58,074 bases of DNA from Acetobacter farinalis (GCF_011516935.1 NZ_WOTF01000014.1:1-58074); one strand, 5' to 3'; positions 8,496-17,722 are shown, counted from the stretch's first letter. Translations and numbers: made by a program. Notes: generated by a model from the sequence alone, not told the origin.

Positions 8496-8897
8496 ATGCG
8501 TGACGTGATGATCATTGGCGGTCTTCCAGCCGTTATCAGCCTGACAGAAAACGGCCGCCTGTATCGGGGGCTGTTTGTGGGGCTGAGCGGGCAGGTGGAT
8601 TTTTACGCGGTCCAGACGTCAGACCTGCAGGCGCGGGGCGAGGCGGCTCTCCGGGAGTTTCTTGGGGCCTGCCGTGTCAGACGGCGGCACCCCTTGCAAC
8701 TTCGGAATGGGCCGCGCTCCGGCTATGTTCTGGAAGATGTTTACGCTCAGCTCGACGGGCTGGCGCAGCAGCGTGGAATCAGCCTGAATAAATTCGTGCA
8801 GGCGCAACTGGCTGAATTCATGGCTGTGGTGGAAGAGCACCCCGCGGAAGACCGGCTTTCCCTGCGGGATGATATGGACCAGCATTACTTCTGCTGA
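8496..8897 (+). CDS. HicB-family antitoxin-like protein without HicA
   Basis: This 133-residue protein has the partial RNase H-like HicB fold at the N-terminus (RLYRGLFVGLSGQVDFYAVQ, then ARGEAALREFL) and a ribbon-helix-helix-like C-terminal part (YAQLDGLAQQRGISLNKFVQAQLAEFM) that would bind DNA. ATG 8496 follows AGGACC and gives the usual HicB length. The region upstream is the start of alkB on the other strand and no HicA-sized frame is visible on either side, so it appears solitary. It may act as a plain repressor. Confidence 0.7.
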   Translation: MRDVMIIGGLPAVISLTENGRLYRGLFVGLSGQVDFYAVQTSDLQARGEAALREFLGACRVRRRHPLQLRNGPRSGYVLEDVYAQLDGLAQQRGISLNKFVQAQLAEFMAVVEEHPAEDRLSLRDDMDQHYFC

Positions 8898-8912
8898 AGG
8901 CAGAGTGAGAAG

Positions 8913-8934
8913 GCGGGTGTAACACCCGCTTTTG
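8913..8934 (+). terminator. Rho-independent terminator after hicB
   Basis: The hairpin GCGGGTG-TAA-CACCCGC is followed directly by TTTTG, 15 bases after the hicB stop codon. A second inverted repeat (GGGAGAGCC ... GGCTCTCCC) follows at about 8938-8975 and may serve the convergent symporter gene. Confidence 0.7.
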
Positions 8935-8993
8935 AGCGGGAGAGCCGGAGGAGGCTGTTTGGCTCTCCCCCGGTTTCTGGTGTTATGGGCAGA

Positions 8994-10493
8994 TCAGGAA
9001 ACGGACGCCTGGCCCGATGTTTCGGCTGTGGGCTGCGGGGCGGGTGCTGCAGCAGGAAGCTCAGCCGCCGGCTTGAGCAGGGTGACCACCCCGACCACAA
9101 CCAGATTGACCAGCAGGGACAGAAGCCCTGTTGAAATATTCCCCGAGAACCCGCCGAGTGTCACCATATGGATGGGTTTCAGGCCATCCATCCAGCACAG
9201 ACCCAGACCGAAAATGCCCCCTGCGGCCCAGCCCGCCAGCATGGCCGCCGCAGAAAAGCGGATGCGCAGCAGGCCAAGGACCAGCGCCGGGAAGGTTTGC
9301 AGGATAATCACGCCGCCCAGAAGCTGGAAATCAATCGCAAACTTGGCGTTGAGAAACAGCACGCAGAGCAGAGCGCCGATTTTGACAGCCAGAGCGGTAA
9401 TGCGGCTGGTGCGGACCGGGTTCTTCTGGCGTGGCAGCAGATTGCTGGTGACAAGGTTGGCAGCGCCGATGGCCATCACGGCGGCGGGAACCAGAGCGCC
9501 CACAGCGATGGCGGCAAAGCAGAAACCGCTGAACCAGCTCGGGAAGATCTGCTGGAACAGCAGCGGCACGACCATATTGGTGTTGTCTGTCTTGATGCCT
9601 GCAGTGTGGGCCATGAGGCCAAGCATGGCAATCAGGCCCAGCACAACGGTGTAGATGGGCAGGAAGACAGCGTTCTGGCGAATGGTATCAGCGGATTTCG
9701 CGGCCAGAATACCGGTCAATGTGTGCGGATACAGGAAGGCGGCCAGAGCGGAAGACAGAGCCAGCGTGGCATAGGGCAGACCCTGCCCGGAATGGAGGAC
9801 CGGCTGGGTGGTGTCCGTTCCGGCAAACAGTGCGGAATACCCGCCCATATGCAGCGGAATAACCGTTACCGCGACCAGAACGGCAATGTAGATCATGATA
9901 TCTTTGATGAAGGCTGTCAGCGCCGGTGCGTGAAGCCCGCCGAGCCATGTGTAGGCAGCCAGCGAGATAAAGGCGACAACCAGCGGAATATCCCCCGGCA
10001 GACCCAGAGCCTGAATGACCGTGCGGATGCCGATCAGCTGGAGCGCAATATAGGGCATGACCGCGACCAGCCCTGTAATGGCCACCACAATTTCCAGCGG
10101 GCGGCTGTTAAAGCGCGCGCGGACAAGATCTGCCGCCGTGGAGTGGCCGCCTGCATGAGCAAGCTTCCACAGGCGCGGCATGACCAGAAAAATGAACGGG
10201 TAGACGATAATGGTGTAGGGCAGCGCGAAGAAGCCAAACCCCCCCGCGGCGTAGACCAGCGCAGGCACGGCAATAACGGTGTAGGCGGTATAAAAATCCC
10301 CACCGACCAGAAACCACGTGACCCACGCGCCGAACTGCCGGCCGCCGAGAGACCATTCCTCGTCAGAAGAGGTCGTGGCACTTTTGCCCCCGCCAAACAG
10401 CCCGCGCAGCCACTGGATGGAGCTGCCAATCAGAATGGTTGCGGCAAAAAAGAAGATAAAGACGCCCAGCGCCCAGGGATTGATACTGGTCAT
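8994..10493 (-). CDS. Sodium:solute symporter, MctP-like monocarboxylate permease
   Basis: This 499-residue SSS-family membrane protein has about 13 hydrophobic segments. Diagnostic parts are WSLGGRQFGAWVTWFLVGGDFYTAYT (first helices), GGHSTAADLVRARF and AYTWLGGLHAPALTAFIKDIMIYIAV. The sequence is of the type that carries lactate, pyruvate, acetate or similar monocarboxylates, which suits an acetic acid bacterium. The start overlaps the stop of the DUF3311 gene by four bases (ATGA), a pairing typical of these permeases. The exact substrate is inferred. Confidence 0.82.
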   Translation of the reverse strand: MTSINPWALGVFIFFFAATILIGSSIQWLRGLFGGGKSATTSSDEEWSLGGRQFGAWVTWFLVGGDFYTAYTVIAVPALVYAAGGFGFFALPYTIIVYPFIFLVMPRLWKLAHAGGHSTAADLVRARFNSRPLEIVVAITGLVAVMPYIALQLIGIRTVIQALGLPGDIPLVVAFISLAAYTWLGGLHAPALTAFIKDIMIYIAVLVAVTVIPLHMGGYSALFAGTDTTQPVLHSGQGLPYATLALSSALAAFLYPHTLTGILAAKSADTIRQNAVFLPIYTVVLGLIAMLGLMAHTAGIKTDNTNMVVPLLFQQIFPSWFSGFCFAAIAVGALVPAAVMAIGAANLVTSNLLPRQKNPVRTSRITALAVKIGALLCVLFLNAKFAIDFQLLGGVIILQTFPALVLGLLRIRFSAAAMLAGWAAGGIFGLGLCWMDGLKPIHMVTLGGFSGNISTGLLSLLVNLVVVGVVTLLKPAAELPAAAPAPQPTAETSGQASVS

Positions 10494-10669
10494 GCGTCAC
10501 GCCCCTTCTTCCAGACAATCCAGATGATGATGGAGGTCACCGGAACCCAGGCAAGCTGGTACCAGTAAAAGAAGGGGAAGCCGAACAGTACGGGCGTATA
10601 GCGGTCGTACAGGGGCGTCCAGAGCAGCCCCAGGAAGGGGAGCAGGAGCAACAGGGTCAGGAATTTCAT
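10490..10669 (-). CDS. DUF3311 small membrane protein
   Basis: This 59-residue protein begins MKFLTLLLLLPFLGLLW and has two hydrophobic segments separated by PLYDRYTPVLFGFPFFYWYQ, the DUF3311 signature. Its TGA overlaps the ATG of the SSS symporter, so the two are translationally coupled. Members of this family sit upstream of SSS permeases and probably serve as an accessory subunit, in the manner of YhdT with PanF. It is short and easily missed. Confidence 0.75.
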   Translation of the reverse strand: MKFLTLLLLLPFLGLLWTPLYDRYTPVLFGFPFFYWYQLAWVPVTSIIIWIVWKKGRDA

Positions 10670-10887
10670 TTTCAGACGACCGGAATTTGTTATTTTTATT
10701 TTGGACCCGGACAGTCATGCACGGGACCGCATGGGTGTCAATCGTCCGGCGGAGGGTGAGGGGGGATTGATGCCGATATTGTGTTTTTCCCGCTGCATAG
10801 CGGCATTTTTGCCCTGTTTGTCATAACAGGAAAGGGGCCTTTCAGGAGGGGGCAACCCTGAAGGACCCGAGAGAGTGGAGCCTGAGG

Positions 10888-11370
10888 TCAGTTGGTTTTT
10901 CTGTGTTGTAACACTGTATTCAGGTGGTCACTGTACTGGCGATAGCTGCCTTCGGGCACGCACCCCATTTCTTCCAGATCTTCAAGATCCGCCCCGCGGT
11001 TGATCCAGGTGTTCACTTCCCGGAAATCGAGCGCTGCGGGAATGGTGCGGGGTTCATACACCAGAGGGTTTTCTTCTCCCTGCGTGGCACCGAACGGCAT
11101 GAAATTTTCAGCAGCCGGGGTTTTGCTGTCATGCAGGCTGATTTCACCGCAGACAACCTGCTTGTCACCACTGCCGTGGGTGGTGATGTTCCTGAAGCGC
11201 GGGTGGGAGTCCGCAAAGCGCGTGCTCAGCGTGTGCAGGGTGGATTTTACAAACGGGCTCGCATTCTTGGTGCTGCCATCAACCACAGTCTGTGCGTGTG
11301 CCGCAGGGACAGAGGGCAGCAGGGTGAGGCCTTGCAGGGTCAGACAAAGAATAAAGGCACGTTTCATCAT
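10888..11370 (-). CDS. Hypothetical periplasmic protein
   Basis: This 160-residue protein has a clear signal peptide (MMKRAFILCLTLQGL, cleavage after AHA). The mature part is polar, with KQVVCGEISLHDSKT, a PFGATQGEENPLVYEPRTIP segment and a second cysteine in EEMGCVPEGSY that could pair with the first. No family is recognised. The start at 11370 is preceded by AAGGA; longer upstream frames place the signal peptide internally and were rejected. It follows anmK on the same strand after a 91-base gap. Confidence 0.6.
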   Translation of the reverse strand: MMKRAFILCLTLQGLTLLPSVPAAHAQTVVDGSTKNASPFVKSTLHTLSTRFADSHPRFRNITTHGSGDKQVVCGEISLHDSKTPAAENFMPFGATQGEENPLVYEPRTIPAALDFREVNTWINRGADLEDLEEMGCVPEGSYRQYSDHLNTVLQHRKTN

Positions 11371-11461
11371 CAGGTCCTTCTTGCATGCTGGGCGCATGGT
11401 GCCTTGCCAGAGCAGGAAGATCAATTCTTCCTCCGGCTCTGGCAGCGGAGGGAGGGCGCGG

Positions 11462-12634
11462 TTACAGCCTCCGGTTCGCGGGGGCAATACCCCCACAGGT
11501 CAGCTTTCCACCGGGTGTGGGCTGTGGCACGCCGGTTGTTTCAGGCAGGGAGAGCGGCAGGCCGCGCAGGCTGCGCACAGCCAGAAAACCAAAACATTCA
11601 GCCTCCAGGGCATCTCCATCCCACCCCAGAGTTTCCACGGGCTGTACGGTGCCGGACAGTCTTTCCGCCAATGCCTGCATCAAGGTGGGATTATGCCGGC
11701 CGCCGCCGCAGACAAACCAGTGGAGCGGTGTTTCGGGCAGAGGGGTGCGAGCGATTGCCTCGGCGGTGAAGGCGGTCAGGGTGGCGGCGCCATCCTCAAC
11801 GCTGAGAGAGGCAATCTGCTCCAGCGCCTGATGGAAACTGAGCCTGTCGAGTGATTTTGGCGGTGGCTTCTGGAAGAAATCATGCGCCATCAGGAGTGCC
11901 AGACGTGTGGCGTCAACCTGCCCGGTGCGGGCGCAGGCACCGTTTCTGTCACAGGGCTGGCCTGTGTGGCGGAACATCCAGTCATCCAGCAGGGCATTGC
12001 CGGGGCCGGTATCACAGGCCAGCACGCTGCCGGAGGCCGTCATGAGGGTGAGGTTGGCCACACCGCCAATGTTCAGCACGGCGGCCGGTGTGGGGTGCCC
12101 GTGCAGGAGTGCGGCGTGATAGAGCGGCGCCAGCGGTGCCCCTTCTCCCCCGGCCTGAACGTCTGCCGTGCGGAAATCATGGATAACCGGGAGATCGGTG
12201 GCGGCAGAAAGGCGGCTGGCATTGCCTATCTGCCACGTGCGGCCCGGCGCATGCAGGATGGTTTGCCCATGCAGGCCAATCACATCAATACGGGGGTTTC
12301 CGGCTTTGGCCCGCAGGGCCTGCACGGCCTGCGTATGGACATCTGTCAGCGCCTGCTCTGCTGCGAGAAGAGCGGCGTCGTTTTCAGGGAGGTGGGCGGC
12401 GCGATCCAGAATATCCCTCAGGCCGGCGCGCAGGGCGGGATCATACGGGAGGGTCAGGGAAGGACCGTGATCAAAAACCCTTATACCGTCTGTTGTTATC
12501 AGAGCGGCATCTACACCGTCCAGAGAGGTGCCGCTCATCAGCCCGATAGCTGCCAGCGGCGGGAAGGGAGGTGTTTCCTGTGTGTGCAGGGTCATGTCAG
12601 GGCTGGCCGGGGTGGGGGAGTGATGTGCTGTCAT
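11462..12634 (-). CDS. anmK: Anhydro-N-acetylmuramic acid kinase
   Basis: This 390-residue kinase converts 1,6-anhydro-MurNAc from peptidoglycan recycling to MurNAc-6-phosphate. The phosphate-binding GLMSGTSLDGVDAAL lies near residue 33. Other family blocks are VIGLHGQTILHAPGRTWQIG, VIHDFRTADVQAGGEGAPLAP, NIGGVANLT and FVCGGGRHNPTLM. Its ATG overlaps the stop of the small membrane-protein gene by four bases. It is the last gene of a pdxA-pdxJ-x-anmK operon. Confidence 0.95.
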   Translation of the reverse strand: MTAHHSPTPASPDMTLHTQETPPFPPLAAIGLMSGTSLDGVDAALITTDGIRVFDHGPSLTLPYDPALRAGLRDILDRAAHLPENDAALLAAEQALTDVHTQAVQALRAKAGNPRIDVIGLHGQTILHAPGRTWQIGNASRLSAATDLPVIHDFRTADVQAGGEGAPLAPLYHAALLHGHPTPAAVLNIGGVANLTLMTASGSVLACDTGPGNALLDDWMFRHTGQPCDRNGACARTGQVDATRLALLMAHDFFQKPPPKSLDRLSFHQALEQIASLSVEDGAATLTAFTAEAIARTPLPETPLHWFVCGGGRHNPTLMQALAERLSGTVQPVETLGWDGDALEAECFGFLAVRSLRGLPLSLPETTGVPQPTPGGKLTCGGIAPANRRL

Positions 12635-12996
12635 GGAGCGGACAGGGCGGGAAGGTTGGCGATATCAAGCCCTGGCCGCACACGACCGGAGCTGACCTGC
12701 CAGAGCAGGATACGGTCTTTCCCGTTTTCCAGAATGTGCAGGGCCAGCAGGTCATCCTGCACATGGGTCATGCTCACCAGACGGCTGCCGGCGGGAAGCG
12801 GCAGGGGCGTGGTGGAGGATATCTGTTCCCCACCAGCCGGGGCAGAAGCCGCAAGGGTGGCGGGGCTGGTGTGCGCGCCCATCCGGTGGATGATCACGCC
12901 CACAAGTGCCCCGGTGCCCACGACAATCAGAATGCCCATGCCGATGACAGCCGCCATCAGTCCTTTGGGTGTGCCTGGGGCCTGCATCTGTTCCAT
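12631..12996 (-). CDS. Small membrane-anchored protein between pdxJ and anmK
   Basis: This 121-residue protein has one N-terminal transmembrane helix (LMAAVIGMGILIVVGTGALVGVII, about 13-36). A proline/alanine linker leads to a compact periplasmic domain with LPAGSRLVSMTHVQDDLLALHI and DRILLWQVSSGRV, which could form a small beta structure. It resembles the DUF6476 type of alphaproteobacterial proteins. Its position in the operon is tight (22 bases from pdxJ, four-base overlap with anmK). Function unknown. Confidence 0.7.
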   Translation of the reverse strand: MEQMQAPGTPKGLMAAVIGMGILIVVGTGALVGVIIHRMGAHTSPATLAASAPAGGEQISSTTPLPLPAGSRLVSMTHVQDDLLALHILENGKDRILLWQVSSGRVRPGLDIANLPALSAP

Positions 12997-13018
12997 GGTC
13001 TGCCTTGTTTATGCCGGT

Positions 13019-13756
13019 TCAGAGTGCTGCAGCATTCTGAATGTGGCGTTTCATGGTTTGAATAACGGAGGGAAGCCCATCAAAAATGGCCTGCCCGATC
13101 AGGAAGTGCCCGATATTCAGTTCCCGGATTTCAGGAAGTGCGGCAACAGGTCCGACATTTTCATAAGTCAGCCCATGTCCGGCATGGACTTCCAGCCCCG
13201 CTGCCGCAGCCCGCGTTGCGGCAACGCGCAGGCGGTCCAGCTCTCCCGCGCGGCCTTCCGCGTAGGCTCCGGTGTGCAGTTCCACCACCTGCGCGCCTGC
13301 GGTAACGGCGGCGTCAATCTGGGTGGGGTCCGGGTCAATAAACAGGGAAACACGAATGCCGCGTTCTGCCAGCGCCTGCACACGCGGTGTCAGGGAGGCC
13401 AGTTGGCCGGCTACATCCAGCCCGCCTTCCGTTGTCAGCTCTTCCCGTCGCTCTGGCACGATGCAGCAGGCATGCGGCAGGAGGGTGATGGCGAGAGAGA
13501 CCATCTCGTCCGTGGCGGCCATTTCCATATTCAGGGGGGCGGCAACCTCCGCGCGCAGGCGCTGGAGGTCTGCATCACGAATATGGCGGCGGTCTTCGCG
13601 CAAGTGCGCGGTAATGCCATCAGCACCCGACTGAATGGCCAGCAGGGCCGCGGCAACCGGGTCCGGGTGCGTGCCGCCGCGTGCATTCCGCACGGTTGCA
13701 ACGTGATCAATATTGACACCAAGCCGAATGGCGGGGCGTGTTGGGCGTGTCATCAT
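13019..13756 (-). CDS. pdxJ: Pyridoxine 5'-phosphate synthase
   Basis: This 245-residue TIM-barrel enzyme condenses 1-deoxyxylulose 5-phosphate with 3-amino-2-oxopropyl phosphate in vitamin B6 synthesis. Family signatures are [21 protein letters not shown] at the N-terminus, [34 protein letters not shown] and [13 protein letters not shown]. The start codon overlaps the pdxA stop by four bases, so both enzymes of the pathway are made from one message. Confidence 0.97.
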   Translation of the reverse strand: MMTRPTRPAIRLGVNIDHVATVRNARGGTHPDPVAAALLAIQSGADGITAHLREDRRHIRDADLQRLRAEVAAPLNMEMAATDEMVSLAITLLPHACCIVPERREELTTEGGLDVAGQLASLTPRVQALAERGIRVSLFIDPDPTQIDAAVTAGAQVVELHTGAYAEGRAGELDRLRVAATRAAAAGLEVHAGHGLTYENVGPVAALPEIRELNIGHFLIGQAIFDGLPSVIQTMKRHIQNAAAL

Positions 13757-14721
13757 GCCTTCCTTCGGTTATCGGCCAGCCGGGCTGCCAGCCTGAGTGC
13801 GGCCAGCAGGCTGCGCGGGTCAGCCTGCCCTGTGCCCGCTATATCAAAAGCCGTGCCATGGTCAGGGGATGTGCGAATAATCGGCAGGCCGAGCGTGATG
13901 TTCACGCCTTCTGCCATATCCAGCGTCTTGAGCGGAATAAGGCCCTGATCATGATACATGCATAACGCGACATCATACCGCGCGCGGGCTTCCGGCGTGA
14001 AGAGGGTGTCCGGCGGCAGGGGGCCGGAAATTGTCATGCCTTCAGCCTGTAGGGTCCGGATGGCGGGGGTGATGCAGTCCAGTTCCTCCCGCCCCATCAA
14101 GCCGCCTTCGCCTGCATGCGGGTTCAGGCCAGCCACGGCCACGCGTGGGTTGGGCAGGCCAAAGTCTCGTTTCAGCCCCTCCACCGTGGTGCGGGCGGTG
14201 CGGATAATCAGACCTGGCGTGAGCTGCTCAATCGCTTTTCTCAAAGCGACATGCACCGTTACGGGCACAACCCTGAGTGAGGGGCCAGCCAGCATCATGA
14301 CATCCTGACCCGGCACTCCGCAGAGTTCGGCCAGATAGCCCGTGTGGCCGGGGTGTGTGAACCCGGCCTGCTTCACCACATCCTTGCTGATGGGGTTTGT
14401 CACAACGGCTGAGGCCTCACCGGACTGAACAAGGCGCACAGCCTGCGTAATGCTCTCAATCACACTGCCAGCGTTCCGGCTGTCCGGTGTGCCGGGGAGA
14501 GCCGGCACCGAAAGAGAGAGCGGCAGAACCGGAATGGCATGCGGAAAAACCGCAGGGGCTTCCGCTATGCTGCCGAGCACACGGACCGGGGCCTGCCCTT
14601 CCAGAAGGGCAGGATCGCCCAGAAACACAAAGGCCGGGCCGCTTTCGCGCAGGGCCTGCCAGGCCTTCGCGGTAATTTCCGGCCCTATGCCTGCCGGGTC
14701 CCCTTGAGTCAGCACCAGCAT
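13753..14721 (-). CDS. pdxA: 4-hydroxythreonine-4-phosphate dehydrogenase
   Basis: This 322-residue enzyme oxidises 4-phosphohydroxy-L-threonine and supplies the substrate of PdxJ. It opens with [18 protein letters not shown]. The metal-binding histidines are visible in [21 protein letters not shown] and [11 protein letters not shown], and [16 protein letters not shown] completes the active site. It is the first gene of the B6/anmK operon. Pairing with pdxJ supports the pathway assignment. Confidence 0.96.
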   Translation of the reverse strand: MLVLTQGDPAGIGPEITAKAWQALRESGPAFVFLGDPALLEGQAPVRVLGSIAEAPAVFPHAIPVLPLSLSVPALPGTPDSRNAGSVIESITQAVRLVQSGEASAVVTNPISKDVVKQAGFTHPGHTGYLAELCGVPGQDVMMLAGPSLRVVPVTVHVALRKAIEQLTPGLIIRTARTTVEGLKRDFGLPNPRVAVAGLNPHAGEGGLMGREELDCITPAIRTLQAEGMTISGPLPPDTLFTPEARARYDVALCMYHDQGLIPLKTLDMAEGVNITLGLPIIRTSPDHGTAFDIAGTGQADPRSLLAALRLAARLADNRRKA

Positions 14722-14764
14722 TCCGGTCAGCCCCCTGTTGTATCAGGCATCAGTGGTTTGGAGA

Positions 14765-16162
14765 TCAGCGGCTTTTCCGGGCCGCCAGCGCGTGCAGCAC
14801 GCGGATCCATGAACGGATACCCTTGTGGAAGCATGTCAGGTCATACTTCTCGTTCGGGGAGTGTACACGGTCATCCTCCAGCCCGAAGCCGATCAGCAGG
14901 GAGTCCATGCCCAGAGCCTGCTGCACTTCTGTCACCACGGGAATGGAGCCGCCGCAGCCAATGACAGCCGCCGGATGCTGCCATTCGTCTTCCAGCGCCT
15001 TCAGGGCGGCGGGCAGGAAGGGCATATCAGGGGAGACAAGGCTGGCTCTGGACCCGCCATGGGCGATGAATTCCGCCGTGCAGTCCGCGGGCAGACGTGC
15101 TTCAACATGGGCGCGGAAGGCCGCGCGGATGGCCTCCGGGTTCTGGTCCCCCACCAGCCGGAAAGAGACTTTCGCCATGGCTTTGGATGGCAGGACAGTC
15201 TTGAAGCCCTTCTCCTCATACCCGCCGCTTATGCCGTTGATCTCGCAGCTCGGGCGGCACCATGTCTGTTCAAGAGCGGTATAGCCAATTTCACCGGCGG
15301 GCAGGTTCAGGCCGACAGGGTTCAGGCTATCAGCATCGCTCGGCCCGATTTTGCGCCACTGCGCCCGGGTTTCTTCAGGGATAACCGGCACGCCATCGTA
15401 AAACCCCGGGAGTGTGACCCGGCCCGTCGCACCATCGCGCAGATCGGAGAGGATATCGCACAGAAGCTGGATAGGGTTGCGGGCGGCATTGCCATACATG
15501 CCGGAATGCAGGTCACGATTCGCGCAGGTCAGGGTCACTTCTTCCCCCACCATGCCGCGCAGCATGGTGGTGATGGCGGGCATGCCCCGGCCCAGCATGC
15601 CGGTATCGCAAATCAGCGCGACGTCCGCCTTCAGTTCATCCCGGTTGGCTTCCAGAAATGGCAGCAGGTTTGCGCCGCCAGATTCTTCCTCACCCTCAAT
15701 CAGCAGGGTCACGCTCAGGGGCAGGGTACCATCGGCAGCGCGCAGGGCGCGGCAGGCTTCCACAAAGGTCATGACCTGCCCCTTGTCATCCGCCGCACCG
15801 CGGGCCGTGATTTCCATCTCGCCAGTGGGGCCTTTGACCAGAACCGGCTCGAACGGTGGGGAAACCCAGAGGTTCAGCGGGTCAACCGGCTGCACATCGT
15901 AATGACCGTAGAACAGCACATGCGGTGCACCGTCCGGCCCTTTGGCATGCGCCACAACCATCGGGTGGCCCGGTGTTTCACGTGTGCTGGCGTCAAAACC
16001 GATGTCAGTCAGTTCCCGCACCAGCCATTCGGCTGCCCGGCGGCAGTCTGGTGCGTGGTCTGGCTGTGTGGAAATGCTGGGAATACGGAGCAGGTCAAAA
16101 AGACGTTTCAGGCTGTCATCCAGCCCTGTGTCTGCCAGATCAAGAGCCGCCTGTTCCGTCAT
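14765..16162 (-). CDS. M20-family metallodipeptidase
   Basis: This 465-residue zinc peptidase hydrolyses dipeptides or related amides. Metal-binding motifs appear in order: FYGHYDVQPVDP (His and the catalytic Asp), ARGAADDKGQ (bridging Asp), IEGEEESGGANL (catalytic Glu-Glu), CDTGML, and a C-terminal GFGLEDDRVHSPNEKY with the last His ligand. A lid/dimerisation domain is inserted in the middle (about 200-370). The ATG at 16162 was chosen because the 24 residues upstream are unlike the family. It is of the CNDP/ArgE-like type; specificity is not clear. Confidence 0.9.
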   Translation of the reverse strand: MTEQAALDLADTGLDDSLKRLFDLLRIPSISTQPDHAPDCRRAAEWLVRELTDIGFDASTRETPGHPMVVAHAKGPDGAPHVLFYGHYDVQPVDPLNLWVSPPFEPVLVKGPTGEMEITARGAADDKGQVMTFVEACRALRAADGTLPLSVTLLIEGEEESGGANLLPFLEANRDELKADVALICDTGMLGRGMPAITTMLRGMVGEEVTLTCANRDLHSGMYGNAARNPIQLLCDILSDLRDGATGRVTLPGFYDGVPVIPEETRAQWRKIGPSDADSLNPVGLNLPAGEIGYTALEQTWCRPSCEINGISGGYEEKGFKTVLPSKAMAKVSFRLVGDQNPEAIRAAFRAHVEARLPADCTAEFIAHGGSRASLVSPDMPFLPAALKALEDEWQHPAAVIGCGGSIPVVTEVQQALGMDSLLIGFGLEDDRVHSPNEKYDLTCFHKGIRSWIRVLHALAARKSR

Positions 16163-16255
16163 TTTTTCATCCTCTGCATCGTAAAGCGTCAAGCATGGCA
16201 GGCTTTGCAGCCTGTAGTGTCCATGCAATCCCATGATTTGGAGGCGGAGGGAAGG

Positions 16256-16918
16256 TTAGAAACCGTCCGGCGTAAAATCAGCCAAAAATTGATACAGGAC
16301 GTTGGGCGTATATCCGTATTCCACGGCCTGCACGGCTTCAGGATGTGTCAGACGATACCAGGCAGGATCAAAATGCCGGGAAAGGCGGATGGTATCCGGC
16401 AGGCTTTTGTCCGCATGCAACAGATGGATAAACGGGGAAAGGTGAGTCAGGTCCGGGTTCTCCGGCCTGTTGCGCAGGTAGGTCTGGGGGTCAAAAAACA
16501 AGTGCCCGGACCGGTGTTCCTTGTCCCCTGAACGCAGGAAGTGGTCATAGCCATTGGCAAACCCGTTTTTTTCAAGGTTGGCCAGACTCATGTCCGGGGC
16601 GCTGGACGTATAATAGTGTTCCGAGAACAGATAATGCGGAGACTGTGTTTTGAATCCGGTGCGGCAATAATGCTCAAATCCGGAACGGCAGCGGTTGGCC
16701 GTAATGTCTGCCAGAGCTTCGGAGCAGTTCCTGCGGTACCATTCCTCATCAAAAAAGCGGTTGGGAGAATGGCCGGAAAATGCGCCCTGTTCTTCATACC
16801 ATGTCTTGAGGTCGGCATCTGAAAGTGCCGCAGCCTCACCAAGGACCGTTTTATATTCCTGCCGGTACCAGTCAGGGTCAAACGCCTGCCAGAGAGGGGG
16901 GAACTGCAGTGCGGTCAT
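16256..16918 (-). CDS. Protein with five FDxxWY-type repeats
   Basis: This 220-residue soluble protein is built from degenerate repeats about 40-45 residues long, each beginning with an aromatic motif: FDPDWYRQEY, FFDEEWYRRN, LFSEHYYTSS, FFDPQTYLRN and FDPAWYRLTH, most followed by a phase ending in a short G-x-SP/HxLF turn. Such units occur attached to glycosyltransferases and sulfotransferases in Acetobacteraceae and other alphaproteobacteria. Here they stand alone without a catalytic domain. No signal peptide is evident. A role in polysaccharide handling is a guess. Confidence 0.55.
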   Translation of the reverse strand: MTALQFPPLWQAFDPDWYRQEYKTVLGEAAALSDADLKTWYEEQGAFSGHSPNRFFDEEWYRRNCSEALADITANRCRSGFEHYCRTGFKTQSPHYLFSEHYYTSSAPDMSLANLEKNGFANGYDHFLRSGDKEHRSGHLFFDPQTYLRNRPENPDLTHLSPFIHLLHADKSLPDTIRLSRHFDPAWYRLTHPEAVQAVEYGYTPNVLYQFLADFTPDGF

Positions 16919-16968
16919 CGCATCAGACTTTCTTCAGAATGACAGGAAGAGCAGGGCAAGGGTGTGGA

Positions 16969-17472
16969 TCAGCCCTGTGCGCGACGGTTGCGCCAGAGTT
17001 CGGCAAAGTCGATCTGCTGCACAACAACCGGGAGGAACCCGGCTTCCCGGCTCAGTGTTGCCAGCAGGTTTCTGGCACCGGGGAACAGCATGCGCGGGGC
17101 TTCCACCAGCAGGAGCGGCTCGAAGGTTTCCGCTGTGGAATGGTTCAGCGTGAAAATTCCGGCATAGGTCAGATTGACTTCAAACAGGGGGGTCGGCTCT
17201 TCACCATTCACACCGGCGGCCGTCTGGCCCTGGCAGCGCATGGCCAGTTCGACTTCGAAATTCGGGCTGTTTTCGCCTATCTGGTTGGCGCGAACATCCA
17301 CGGTAATGGCAATCTGCGGGCGCTCCTGAACACGCGTGTAAACAGAAGGGGCACCAATAACCTGAAAGGTCACAGCCTTGACGTACTGGATTCCCATCAG
17401 AACACCAGGTTTTGCGGAACGGCCTGCTGCTCCGGTGATGGTTTCTGTCATACTGTTGTTCTGGTCAGCCAT
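16969..17472 (-). CDS. secB: Protein-export chaperone SecB
   Basis: This 167-residue chaperone keeps precursor proteins unfolded and passes them to SecA. Family blocks are IQYVKAVTFQVIGAPSVY near the start, FEVELAMRCQ in the beta sheet, FEVNLTYAGIFTL, and the C-terminal VEAPRMLFPGARNLLATLSREAGFLPVVVQQIDFAELW. Length is normal for alphaproteobacteria. The gene diverges from lapA across a 250-base intergenic region. Confidence 0.95.
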   Translation of the reverse strand: MADQNNSMTETITGAAGRSAKPGVLMGIQYVKAVTFQVIGAPSVYTRVQERPQIAITVDVRANQIGENSPNFEVELAMRCQGQTAAGVNGEEPTPLFEVNLTYAGIFTLNHSTAETFEPLLLVEAPRMLFPGARNLLATLSREAGFLPVVVQQIDFAELWRNRRAQG

Positions 17473-17722
17473 GTTATCCGAAGGCTCCTGTGATTTAAAA
17501 TTTTATCTGTGCAGGGATTAAGTAAGAAATAGAGAAAAGTTCGGAACGAGGTAACAGATTAGCGCTATCAGCGCGAGGGGGTAAGCCGTTAAATACCTCC
17601 CTGAATAGTATTAAGGCAGCAGACCTTAACAAAATTTTGGGGTGTGGTGGCTTAGTTGCCTTTTGCGTCTTTCTTTCATCTGTTTCCTTGCTCTCCATAC
17701 ACGGGAAGGCTACGACATAACC

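Noticed and set aside
9168..10568. 466-codon plus-strand open frame rich in Gln, His and Gly
   Set aside because: It is the complement of the symporter gene, whose hydrophobic codons give polar residues on the other strand.
11882..13948. 688-codon plus-strand open frame
   Set aside because: It lies antisense to anmK, the small membrane gene, pdxJ and pdxA, all with clear families. Its low-complexity Gly/Arg/Cys sequence is what GC-rich antisense DNA gives.
14825..16531. 568-codon plus-strand open frame
   Set aside because: Antisense to the M20 dipeptidase and the repeat protein; no ribosome binding site or domain.
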